Source: Adlercreutzia sp910585575 (lineage in GTDB: Bacteria > Actinomycetota > Coriobacteriia > Coriobacteriales > Eggerthellaceae). Taken from it: a stretch of 64,000 nt of DNA. Positions within the stretch are counted from its first letter, which is position 1, and each line of letters begins with the position of its first letter. This document shows positions 56,716-64,000 of the stretch, piece by piece. The stretch lies in NCBI RefSeq assembly GCF_951801035.1, contig NZ_CATOKT010000004.1. The stretch is one strand, 5' to 3'. A model generated the notes under the pieces. The model saw nothing but the letters and a program-made list of their open reading frames with translations. It had not been told where the DNA came from and searched no databases. The position numbers and the translations under genes are program-made.

Positions 56716-57851
56716 CCCGAGCGATGCTCGAGCCAAAAATCGAGGGCGCCGCGCATCCAGCCCTCCGCGGCCGTGCCTTCCCCGGTGCCAAACCCGTGGG
56801 AGAGGCCGGAGTACACAACGATATCGGCTGCCACGCCAGCCTGCTGCAGCCCACGGATGCGGCGCTCCATAACGCTTGCGTTGGCGATGCCGTCGCGGTC
56901 GCCCACCACGGCGTAGGTGGCTGGATCGCTGGGGGTATACTCGCTTTGGCCGGTGTAGGCCATGATGACCGCAGCGGGGCGCGGAAGCTCGGCCCCGCCA
57001 AAGGCCGCCGGCCCATAGGACCCGATGGCGGCCGCCATGCGGGCACCGGCGGAAGACCCCCAGAGCGAGTAGCCCTGGGTGCTGACCTCAAGCTCGTCGG
57101 CATGGCGGAAAATAAAGGTAATAGCCTGCGCCAAGTCTTCCACAGCCATCTGGCCCGACCCCTCGCGATAGGAGAGCGAGAACGCGTTGATGCCCTGCTC
57201 GCTAAGCCACTGAGCATGGGGAATGCTCTCGTGAAGCGAGCCGACATAGCTAAAGCCGCCCCCGGGGTTCACTATGGCGAAAGGGGCACCAGGCTTACCG
57301 CGGAAGAAGTACAGCACCGCATCGGCCTTGTCGGGGTCGGCGGCCATGGCGGCATCGCTGTACACCGGAAAAGCCACCGTGCGCCCCTCGGAGGCATCGG
57401 CGATAAGCCGGTTGAGCGCCGCCTCGGCCTGCTGAGGCCGGACATCGGAGTGGTAAGGCAGAAGTGCGCTCTCGTTGCGCAAATCGTAGCCTTCCTCGCG
57501 AGCCCCATGCCAGGGCAAGAGCCCGTAGCCATAGCCATCGAAGGCGGGGTTCATCGCAATGTCCGTCAACAGCGTATCTTGCGTTACGACCATAGGGGTC
57601 TCATCTTCTTTCTTGCGGGGCGCGGCAGGTACGGAGGCATCCGAAGCGCCCTCTTCTGCATCATCGGCTGCGCGCGAGCCCCCATCGGGGGCCGTCGAGT
57701 CAGCGTTTTCCGCCTCCTCAAGCTGTGTCACCGATTCCGACAGAGACAAAGTGCCGTCCCCTTCCGGAGACGACGGGGCACACCCGAAAAGACCCACGGC
57801 AAGCACCACCGCAACGGCCCCCGCGAGCCCTGTCATCTTCACGCGCGCCAT
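56709..57851 (-). CDS. Lipoprotein alpha/beta hydrolase (acyl-esterase type)
   Basis: A 380-residue predicted lipoprotein: lipobox LFGC, low-complexity acidic linker (about 25-90), then a hydrolase domain with an NPGGGF oxyanion block, GSSAG nucleophile elbow and GLSHGFG, which likely carries the catalytic His. It resembles carbohydrate/xylan acetylesterases or BD-FAE-type enzymes. Its ATG directly abuts the stop codon of the aldo/keto reductase gene upstream, so it is in the same transcript. Confidence 0.8.
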   Translation of the reverse strand: MARVKMTGLAGAVAVVLAVGLFGCAPSSPEGDGTLSLSESVTQLEEAENADSTAPDGGSRAADDAEEGASDASVPAAPRKKEDETPMVVTQDTLLTDIAMNPAFDGYGYGLLPWHGAREEGYDLRNESALLPYHSDVRPQQAEAALNRLIADASEGRTVAFPVYSDAAMAADPDKADAVLYFFRGKPGAPFAIVNPGGGFSYVGSLHESIPHAQWLSEQGINAFSLSYREGSGQMAVEDLAQAITFIFRHADELEVSTQGYSLWGSSAGARMAAAIGSYGPAAFGGAELPRPAAVIMAYTGQSEYTPSDPATYAVVGDRDGIANASVMERRIRGLQQAGVAADIVVYSGLSHGFGTGEGTAAEGWMRGALDFWLEHRSGK

Positions 57852-58859
57852 CTACGAGGCCTTTTTCACCGTGGAGCCGCCAAAGACCGACGACATGGTC
57901 ATGCCGTTCAGCGCCTCATCGATGGCGGCTACTTCGGCAGCCGTCAGCTCGATAGATGCCGCTCCTAAGTTCTCACGCAAACGAGCCACCTTGCGAGTTC
58001 CGGGGATAGGCACGATCCAGGGCTTCTTGCAGATCATCCAAGCAAGGGATATCTGCGACGGCGTGGCGTCGTGGGCAGCGGCCACTTCCTCCACCAAAGC
58101 AAGCAGCGCCTCGTTCTGAGCCAACGCCTCAGGGGCAAACTGCGGCATCACGGTGCGGTAATCGCTGCCATCTTGGGAGAACGAGGAGGTGTCGCGATAG
58201 GCGCCCGAAAGCAGGCCATTCGCCAAGGGACTAAAGGCCACCAGGCCAATACCCAGCTCCTCCAGCGTGGGGAAAAGGCTCTCGTACCAGCGGGCCATCA
58301 TGGAGTACCGGTTCTGCACCGCCGCCACAGGGCAGACGGCATGGGCGCGACGGACGACGTCCTCCCCTACCTCCGACAAGCCCCAGGCACGAATCTTCCC
58401 CTCGCGGATCAGGTCGGCCATCACCTCGGCCACTATCTCCACGGGAACCCGGGGGTCCTGGCGGTGCTGGTAGTAGATATCGATGTAATCTGTGCCGAGA
58501 CGCTGCAGCGAGCCATCCACTGAACGACGAATGGTTTCGGGGCGCGCGTCGGGCACCAGGTCGTGGTTTACCTTGCCGTCCTCCAAATCGAAAGACAAGC
58601 CAAACTTGGTGCCAATAACCACCTGGTCACGATAAGGCGCCAGGGCCTTTCCCACCAGCACTTCATTCTCATGAGGCGTCTCGGAGGTTCCGTAGCACTC
58701 CGCCGTGTCGAAAAAGGTGCAGCCCAGCTCCACCGCCTTGCGAATAAGCGCCACGCCTTCCGCTTCGGCCACGGGCTGGCCGTAGGCATGGGAGAGCCCC
58801 ATGCAGCCAAGCCCCACGGCCGACACCGACAAGCCCTGACCTAATTCCTGCTGCTTCAT
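57852..58859 (-). CDS. Aldo/keto reductase
   Basis: A 335-residue NADPH-dependent TIM-barrel reductase. The catalytic tetrad region is visible: TFFDTAECYG (Asp and Tyr), GTKFG (Lys) and YYQHRQD (His). The C-terminal PIPGTRKVARLREN binds the cofactor phosphate. The ATG at 58859 is chosen over a GTG at 58871; neither has a strong ribosome-binding site. It is 15 bp after the next aldo/keto reductase gene in the operon. Confidence 0.88.
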   Translation of the reverse strand: MKQQELGQGLSVSAVGLGCMGLSHAYGQPVAEAEGVALIRKAVELGCTFFDTAECYGTSETPHENEVLVGKALAPYRDQVVIGTKFGLSFDLEDGKVNHDLVPDARPETIRRSVDGSLQRLGTDYIDIYYQHRQDPRVPVEIVAEVMADLIREGKIRAWGLSEVGEDVVRRAHAVCPVAAVQNRYSMMARWYESLFPTLEELGIGLVAFSPLANGLLSGAYRDTSSFSQDGSDYRTVMPQFAPEALAQNEALLALVEEVAAAHDATPSQISLAWMICKKPWIVPIPGTRKVARLRENLGAASIELTAAEVAAIDEALNGMTMSSVFGGSTVKKAS

Positions 58860-58874
58860 AGTTGCGCCCACAGC

Positions 58875-59726
58875 CTAAACGTTGCGTACCAGGTTGACCA
58901 GGCGCTCAACAGCCGCCGGATCGCGATGGTCGAAGAAGCTGCTCTGATTTTCGTCGAGCGCGCGAATAGCAGCCATGTCGTCGGCAGACAGCTCGAAATC
59001 GAACACATCGAAGTTCTGGGCCATGCGTTCCTTCGACACGGACTTCGGAATGCACACGATACCGCGCTGCAAAAGCCAGCGCAGCACTACCTGGGCCACC
59101 GATTTACCGTACTTCTGGCCAATAGCGGCCAGCACGGGGTTGTGGAACAAGTCGTTGTGGCCTTCGGCGAAGGGCGCCCAGCCCTCCATCTGCACACCCT
59201 TGGACTCCATGAACTGCTGCGCCTCCCACTGCTGGAAGAACACGTTAGCCTCTACCTGATTCACTGCGGGTGTGACCTCGTTAAAAGCGATGAGGTCCGC
59301 CAGGCGATCGGGATAGAAGTTCGCCACGCCAATGGCGCGCACCACGCCTTCCTGGTAGAGCTCCTCCATGGCCCGCCAGGCGCCATAGACATCGCCCAGG
59401 GGCTGGTGGATAAGATACAGATCGATGTAGTCGAGGCCCAGGCGCTCGAGCGACTTCGCGAACCCGCGCTTAGCGCCCTCGTAGCTGGCATCGGTAATCC
59501 ACAGCTTCGTAGTGACGAACAGTTCGTCGCGCGGCACACCGCAGCTGGCAAGCGCTCGACCGACAGCCTCCTCGTTGCCGTAGGAAGCGGCCGTATCGAA
59601 GGAACGGTAGCCTACCTCAACCGCGTCACGCACCGCCTGCTCGCACTCCGCCGGGTCGGTGATCTGGAACACGCCGAAGCCCAGCTGGGGCATCGTCACG
59701 CCATTGTTCAAAGTTACAAAGTCCAT
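58875..59726 (-). CDS. Aldo/keto reductase (2,5-diketo-gluconate reductase-like)
   Basis: A 283-residue aldo/keto reductase of the short group. Catalytic blocks are SFDTAASYGNEE (Asp/Tyr), TTKLW (Lys) and LYLIHQPLG (His); IPKSVSKERMAQN is the cofactor-binding end. GGAAAGGA precedes the ATG at 59726, while an upstream in-frame ATG at 59744 would overlap that site. It is the first gene of the five-gene operon and is divergent from the LysR regulator. Confidence 0.9.
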   Translation of the reverse strand: MDFVTLNNGVTMPQLGFGVFQITDPAECEQAVRDAVEVGYRSFDTAASYGNEEAVGRALASCGVPRDELFVTTKLWITDASYEGAKRGFAKSLERLGLDYIDLYLIHQPLGDVYGAWRAMEELYQEGVVRAIGVANFYPDRLADLIAFNEVTPAVNQVEANVFFQQWEAQQFMESKGVQMEGWAPFAEGHNDLFHNPVLAAIGQKYGKSVAQVVLRWLLQRGIVCIPKSVSKERMAQNFDVFDFELSADDMAAIRALDENQSSFFDHRDPAAVERLVNLVRNV

Positions 59727-59916
59727 CGGGATTCCTTTCCGCACATATCCACTGAGCGCCCCGTCTTCTTAATGAGTGGGGGGTGGGGCGCCTCCCGGCG
59801 GGTTCGGGCGGCCGGGAGGCGCACACTGCGTCCAGGGGAGGGACGCAGCTCCCACTGACCATAATGGCTTCGCCACCCCTCGCAAGGAAGTCTCGATTCG
59901 TTACCGAGTTTGAACC

Positions 59917-59944
59917 TTGAGGTTATAGAAAACCCGTATACAAT
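59917..59944 (+). promoter_or_regulatory. Predicted lysR promoter
   Basis: TTGAGG (59917-59922) and TACAAT (59939-59944) are 16 bp apart, upstream of the LysR gene. The 290-bp divergent region probably also includes the operon promoter and LysR binding sites. Confidence 0.45.
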
Positions 59945-60016
59945 AAGAGAAACCCCTGGCAGGGGGCTTGGCGCTCGAAATGTTCGATGTTTCATTCGCG
60001 AAGCGAAAGGGCACCC

Positions 60017-60913
60017 ATGTACAACCATCAGCTTGACACGTTTCTCAAAGTGGCCGACATGGGCAGCTTCTCGAAAGCTGCCACTGATCTGTACATCTCC
60101 CCTACCGCCGTCATCAAGCAAATGAACCTGCTGGAAGCCAATCTGGGCGTCACGCTGTTCAACCGAACGCACCGCGGCCTGTCCCTTACCGCAGCGGGTC
60201 AGTCGCTCTACGACGACGCGCGCCACATCATCCAGTTTTGCGGTGAAGCGGCCGAGCGAGCCCGTCAAGCCGATGCCGCCACGCGCCACGTCATCCGCGT
60301 CGGATCTTCGCCCATGACACCGAGCACGTTTCTGACAGCCCTCTGGCCCCGCGTGCTCAAAAAGTGCCCGGGCGCCACCATCAAGCTCGTCACCTTCGAG
60401 AACACCCCGGAAAACGCCCGGCGCATTCTGGCAAACTTAGGCGAGGACATCGACATCGTCGCCGGCGCCTACGACGAAGCGTTCCTCCAAAGTCGAGGCT
60501 GCGCCGCCCTGGAGCTTTCCCGAGAGCCGCTACGAGCCATTATGTCCGCCGCGCATCCCTTGGCTGCCAAAGAGTCGCTGACCCTCGACGATCTGAAAGG
60601 GCAGAAGCTCCTGGTCATCCAGCGCGGCTGGAACCGTGAGACAGACCAACTCATCGATGAAGTGCGAGCGAGCGATCAGGCCATAGAGATAGAGGAATTT
60701 CCCTTCATCAACCTGGACATTCTAAATCGCTGCGAGGAGAGCAGCGAGATTCTTGTGGGCATTGACCCGTGGCAAGATGCGCATCCGCTTATGGTGTCCA
60801 AGCCCGTGGCCTGGGACTACGCCCTTCCCTTCGGCATCCTGCATGCCCCGCAGCCCTCGGCCCACGTGCAAGAGCTGCTCCAGGCCGTGGAGCAGGTGAC
60901 GACGGCCTCCTAG
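60017..60913 (+). CDS. LysR-family transcriptional regulator
   Basis: A 298-residue regulator. The N-terminal winged helix (residues 1-60: FLKVADMGSFSKAATDLYIS, LEANLGVTLFNRT) is followed by a LysR substrate-binding domain. GAAAGGG precedes the ATG at 60017. It is divergent from the aldo/keto reductase-esterase operon and is the likely activator of that operon. Confidence 0.9.
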   Translation: MYNHQLDTFLKVADMGSFSKAATDLYISPTAVIKQMNLLEANLGVTLFNRTHRGLSLTAAGQSLYDDARHIIQFCGEAAERARQADAATRHVIRVGSSPMTPSTFLTALWPRVLKKCPGATIKLVTFENTPENARRILANLGEDIDIVAGAYDEAFLQSRGCAALELSREPLRAIMSAAHPLAAKESLTLDDLKGQKLLVIQRGWNRETDQLIDEVRASDQAIEIEEFPFINLDILNRCEESSEILVGIDPWQDAHPLMVSKPVAWDYALPFGILHAPQPSAHVQELLQAVEQVTTAS

Positions 60914-60965
60914 GCATCCAGCGGTCACCGAGGGCCTCACGGAGGCCACTCAGGCCCTGCTGCCC

Positions 60966-61247
60966 CTAGGGCTCGACGTGCAGTTCCGCAAAGGCCGACT
61001 CAGGGCTTACGTCGCCCCTATCGTTAACCGAGCGAATACGCAGCACGTAATTGCCAGGCTGCTCGGGCGTGTAGTCGAAGGTCCAGGTAAGATTCTGATA
61101 ATCGTTGGTACCCGGCGTCTCATAGGTTGTCCAGTGCTCACCGTCATCCAAGGAAAACTGAATAGCGGTAATGGCATGGCCGAAGTCGTAAGCCGTGCCC
61201 TTAAAGCGGACCGGTACACCCACGTGGCCCTCAGTGCGGGGGATCAT
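60966..61247 (-). CDS. Small Ig-like domain protein (93 aa)
   Basis: A 93-residue protein made almost entirely of one Ig/Fn3-like domain. The AIQFSLDDGEHWTTYE and FDYTPEQPGNYVLRIRSV blocks resemble those in sulfite-oxidase-type C-terminal domains, and also match the N-terminal module of the phosphatase gene at 63073. The start at 61247 has GAAAGGAG seven bases upstream. It has no signal peptide. Function unknown. Confidence 0.7.
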   Translation of the reverse strand: MIPRTEGHVGVPVRFKGTAYDFGHAITAIQFSLDDGEHWTTYETPGTNDYQNLTWTFDYTPEQPGNYVLRIRSVNDRGDVSPESAFAELHVEP

Positions 61248-61253
61248 CGGCAT

Positions 61254-61604
61254 GCTCCTTTCGTAAAAAGACCCGCGCCCCATCATAGCAGGAGCACGGG
61301 CCGTTCGTGTTACCTCGCGTCAAAAGGCGCCCGCCCGGAAGCAGCGGAGGGAGGGAGGCAGCTCCGAAACGGACGCCCTGTTCCCTTGGCGACGTTGTCG
61401 CCGAAGAACACACCAGCGCAGGTAAAGTGCCCTTCCCAAACCTGGCGAGCGCTGATACTGCGTATGCTAGCTGCTGCCCTAAGGGAAGGGGCAACCCAAA
61501 ACTCGTGCTTTTTTTCCTGATCAAGCGGTACAATAAGTTCAGCGAATGCAGAGGGGACCCGTCTGACGGTGCTGTATTCCTGCCGGTCATTGAGGAGGGA
61601 TACT
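61254..61604. other. Intergenic region between small Ig-like gene and merR
   Basis: This 350-bp divergent region is AT-enriched near 61500-61540. TACAAT at 61529-61534 is a plausible -10 box for the MerR gene, without a good -35 box. No gene or RNA is recognised. Confidence 0.35.
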
Positions 61605-62513
61605 ATGTCGAGAACCGCCAGTCAGCGGCATTACCTGACGTGCGGCCAAATGGCCGCCGCCAACAGCATCACCGAGAAGGCCTTGCGTTTTTATCAGAAG
61701 AAAGGACTCCTCGAGCCCGAGTTCGTCGATGAGGAAACGGGGTTTCGTTACTACAGCATTCTCCAGTCGACCACCCTGGATCTCATAACCCAGCTGCGCA
61801 CCATCGGCCTGTCGCTTGATGAAATCAAAGAGATCGAGGAGGCCGGCAGCATCGGAAGGCTGCACGAGGCGCTTTTGCAGCAGCAACAACGCCTTGCCGA
61901 GCAACGCCAAGCCCTCGACTTGTCCGAGCGCTTGGTGAACGACCTGCTTTCAGACTGCGACGCGTACTTCGACACCCCGCTGTACGACCAGATTATCGTG
62001 GAGCGCCGCGGACCCCGCTACCGGCTGGAGTTCCCTCTTCCCCCTCTCGAGGAAATGGCCTGGCACCAGGAGGAGCTTTCAGGCAGCGACCTGTGGGAAT
62101 GGGTGGTGCGTCACGTCAAGCAGACCATCATCGAGCGCGGTTGGCCCCTCTCGCTTTTCCATGACGTCGGCTACATTGCCCCGCGTAGCGCCTTAGACGA
62201 AGAGGACCTGTGGGCCCGCTGCGCCTTTGTCGAGGTGGACGAAAGCTACGGAGACTGCTTCGATGAGGCCGTACCGTTCCCCGAGGGGCTTCATTTGGTC
62301 ATGTACGTCAATCATGGGTTCGGCACGGCCGGCGAAACCCTGGATCAGGACCGTTTCCAACGCCTGCGCGACTACGCAGCGGCCAAAAACCTCGAGCTTT
62401 CCGCTGACCCCTATTGCGAAAGTCTCTGTCGCTTCGGACGCTTGTTCAACCAGACCAGCGAGACCATCAGCGCCTACTGCCTTCCCGTACGCAAAAAGGT
62501 GCCCTTAGAGTAG
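61605..62513 (+). CDS. MerR-family transcriptional regulator
   Basis: A 302-residue regulator. The N-terminal MerR helix-turn-helix (LTCGQMAAANSITEKALRFY, ETGFRYYS) is followed by a coiled-coil dimerisation helix (about 95-125) and a GyrI-like effector domain. GAGGAGG precedes the ATG at 61605. The gene is monocistronic and its target is not visible. Confidence 0.88.
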   Translation: MSRTASQRHYLTCGQMAAANSITEKALRFYQKKGLLEPEFVDEETGFRYYSILQSTTLDLITQLRTIGLSLDEIKEIEEAGSIGRLHEALLQQQQRLAEQRQALDLSERLVNDLLSDCDAYFDTPLYDQIIVERRGPRYRLEFPLPPLEEMAWHQEELSGSDLWEWVVRHVKQTIIERGWPLSLFHDVGYIAPRSALDEEDLWARCAFVEVDESYGDCFDEAVPFPEGLHLVMYVNHGFGTAGETLDQDRFQRLRDYAAAKNLELSADPYCESLCRFGRLFNQTSETISAYCLPVRKKVPLE

Positions 62514-62560
62514 GACGACCGACAACAACGCTGCGTGCGAGCGCAGGGCCCATGAGAGCC

Positions 62561-63049
62561 CTAGCGCTTCGCCACCAGACACGTGGCATAGGCGGTAATG
62601 CCCTCTTCACGACCTTCAAAGCCAAGCCACTCGGTGGTGGTGGCCTTCACGCCCACGTTTTCCACCGGCAGGCCCATGGCGACAGCCAGGTTCTGGCGCA
62701 TGGCCTCGCGATGGGGCGACAGCTTGGGCGCCTGAGCAGCCACCACACTGTCCACGTCGATGATCTCGAACCCCTGGGCGCGCACATAATTGGCCACTTC
62801 CGCCAGCAGCTTCAGCGAGTCGGCGTCCTTGTAGACCGGATCAGTGTCGGGGAAAAGCTTCCCGATGTCTCCCCCGCGCACCGCACCCAGCAGCGCATCG
62901 GAAATGGCATGGGCCAGCACATCGGCATCCGAATGACCGAGCAGACCCTGGGTGTGCGGAATATCCACGCCGCCCAAAATAAGCTTGCGACCTTCAGCGA
63001 AGGCATGCACGTCCATGCCAAGGCCGGTACGGAGGTTGCGAATATCCAT
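62561..63049 (-). CDS. ispF: 2-C-methyl-D-erythritol 2,4-cyclodiphosphate synthase
   Basis: A 162-residue MEP-pathway enzyme for isoprenoid synthesis. The zinc ligands and signature are visible (GLGMDVHAFAEGR, GHSDADVLAHAISDALLGA, and a later KATTTEWLGFEGR). Full length. It is 23 bp downstream of the phosphatase gene in the same direction. Confidence 0.95.
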   Translation of the reverse strand: MDIRNLRTGLGMDVHAFAEGRKLILGGVDIPHTQGLLGHSDADVLAHAISDALLGAVRGGDIGKLFPDTDPVYKDADSLKLLAEVANYVRAQGFEIIDVDSVVAAQAPKLSPHREAMRQNLAVAMGLPVENVGVKATTTEWLGFEGREEGITAYATCLVAKR

Positions 63050-63072
63050 GGGAGAGATCCTTTCCGTGAAAT

Positions 63073-64000
63073 TTAGCGCACCAGCAAAGCAAGACGTTCT
63101 ACCGCCTCGCCCGTCAAGTGCAGTCCTTCGGTCGTGTAGCGTTCGAACGACCCATACCGCGCATCGATCTCGTCGAAGTAAGCGCGCAAGTACGCTGGTC
63201 GCGCCTCAATGAAGCTCATGAGGCAGGCGTGCTCCTGGGCGGTCATGCCCGCGCCCAGGCGTTGCGCCTCTTCGGCGATAAGATCGCGGTGGTCCTCGTT
63301 GACGCGCAGATAGTCGGCCATGATGGCATCCTCGTCGGCCCCGGCCACCCGCAGCAGCGTGGCGCACAAAACTCCCGTGCGATCCTTCCCGTTCACGCAG
63401 TGGATCAGCGCGGGACGGCCCTCGGCGGCCAATGATCGGAGGGCCTTACCCAGCAGCGGCTGCTCGTCGACGTAACGGCGGTAATTGCGCAGCATGCGCT
63501 CCTCGGGGGCGCCGTACTTGCCGATAACGCCGGCCACTAGGCGCTTGTCGGCATCTTTGCGGCGATGCTCGGTAGCGGGTTCCAAGGCCACGGTCTTCAT
63601 ACCCACAATGTAGGGCTCGGGATGAGCTGCCACTTCCGCCTGCGTGCGCAGGTCGTAAATGGTGCCGATACCCAGGGCCTGGGAAAGAAAGGAGGCCTCT
63701 TCACCCGTAAGGCCCGTCAGCTCGCGGGAGCGGAAAATACGCGCCTCGGGAAACGAGCCGCCCACCGGTCGGATGCGGGCAGCGCCAAACGCTCGGTCAA
63801 GGGGCAGCACCTCGAAGGCAAACCCCGCCACCAAGTTGGACGGCTCACCGTCTTCCGTCACGGGCCGCACTTTCAGCAGATAACGCCCCGGCTGCTCGGG
63901 CGTATAGACAAACTGCCAGTTCACACCGCGCGATTTATCGACGGCCGCCGTGGGGTAGGCCGTCCAGGACGCACCGTCGTCCAGGGAGAACTCCATGGCG
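63073..64000 (-). CDS. Tyrosine-protein phosphatase with N-terminal Ig-like module (5' partial)
   Basis: At least 309 residues are visible. After an Ig-like module (FSLDDGASWTAYP, FVYTPEQPGRYLLKV), a Y_phosphatase3-type phosphatase domain follows (FRSRELTGLTGEEASFL, IYDLRTQAEV) with the active-site loop HCVNGKDRTG. The Met at 63996 is probably internal, because the preceding residue also matches the twin module encoded at 60966. The true start lies beyond the window end. It may act on phosphotyrosine or phosphoinositide-like substrates. Confidence 0.85.
   Translation of the reverse strand, partial: AMEFSLDDGASWTAYPTAAVDKSRGVNWQFVYTPEQPGRYLLKVRPVTEDGEPSNLVAGFAFEVLPLDRAFGAARIRPVGGSFPEARIFRSRELTGLTGEEASFLSQALGIGTIYDLRTQAEVAAHPEPYIVGMKTVALEPATEHRRKDADKRLVAGVIGKYGAPEERMLRNYRRYVDEQPLLGKALRSLAAEGRPALIHCVNGKDRTGVLCATLLRVAGADEDAIMADYLRVNEDHRDLIAEEAQRLGAGMTAQEHACLMSFIEARPAYLRAYFDEIDARYGSFERYTTEGLHLTGEAVERLALLVR

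Overview
This 64-kb window reads as chromosomal DNA of a GC-rich anaerobic gut actinobacterium of the family Eggerthellaceae (Coriobacteriia). The evidence is the overall gene set: membrane-bound LuxR-type regulators beside oxidoreductase loci, Tat-exported flavin reductases, DMSO-reductase-type enzymes and secreted lipoproteins. From memory, the 16S sequence looks closest to the Adlercreutzia/Enterorhabdus group, but this was not searched.

Layout. 1-5.5 kb: a complete rRNA operon on the minus strand (16S, 23S, 5S, no spacer tRNA) with two good promoters. 5.6-14.8 kb: a TTG-started LuxR regulator divergent from a molybdoenzyme operon (TorD-like chaperone, unknown protein, DmsA/B/C-like subunits, NapG/NapH-like proteins). 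14.9-24.3 kb, minus strand: tyrS, a long U32 protein, a lipoprotein, a class A penicillin-binding protein with a Gly/Asp-rich tail, and a secreted C69 dipeptidase. 24.7-34.0 kb, minus strand: hypB and the arginine genes argH, argG, argD, argB, argJ, argC. 34.2-42.8 kb: an FKBP isomerase, a small unknown protein, a PucR regulator, a second U32 protein, cysS, an anti-sigma-like/ECF sigma pair and a second LuxR regulator.

42.9-54.2 kb is a respiratory accessory region. It holds two Tat-exported FAD reductases, one with a six-site multiheme cytochrome, a third LuxR regulator, two Tat-lipoprotein flavodoxins, a cytoplasmic flavodoxin-like protein, an alpha/beta hydrolase and a RibD/DHFR-like reductase. 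Around 45-46.3 kb are two homologous ~300-bp foldback elements built from 27-nt units with fixed spacing, and a 13-copy GGTTG array directly upstream of the small flavodoxin gene. 54.3-60.9 kb: a five-gene minus-strand operon (two aldo/keto reductases, two lipoprotein esterases, an iron-ADH-fold protein lacking its usual metal histidines) with a divergent LysR gene. 61-64 kb: a small Ig-like protein, a MerR regulator, ispF and a tyrosine phosphatase that runs off the window.

How it works together. Three loci share one plan: a polytopic LuxR-type protein divergent from a Tat-dependent reductase, which suggests that each terminal reductase is induced by its own signal. The most unusual non-coding signals are the paired 27-nt-unit elements and the GGTTG repeat.
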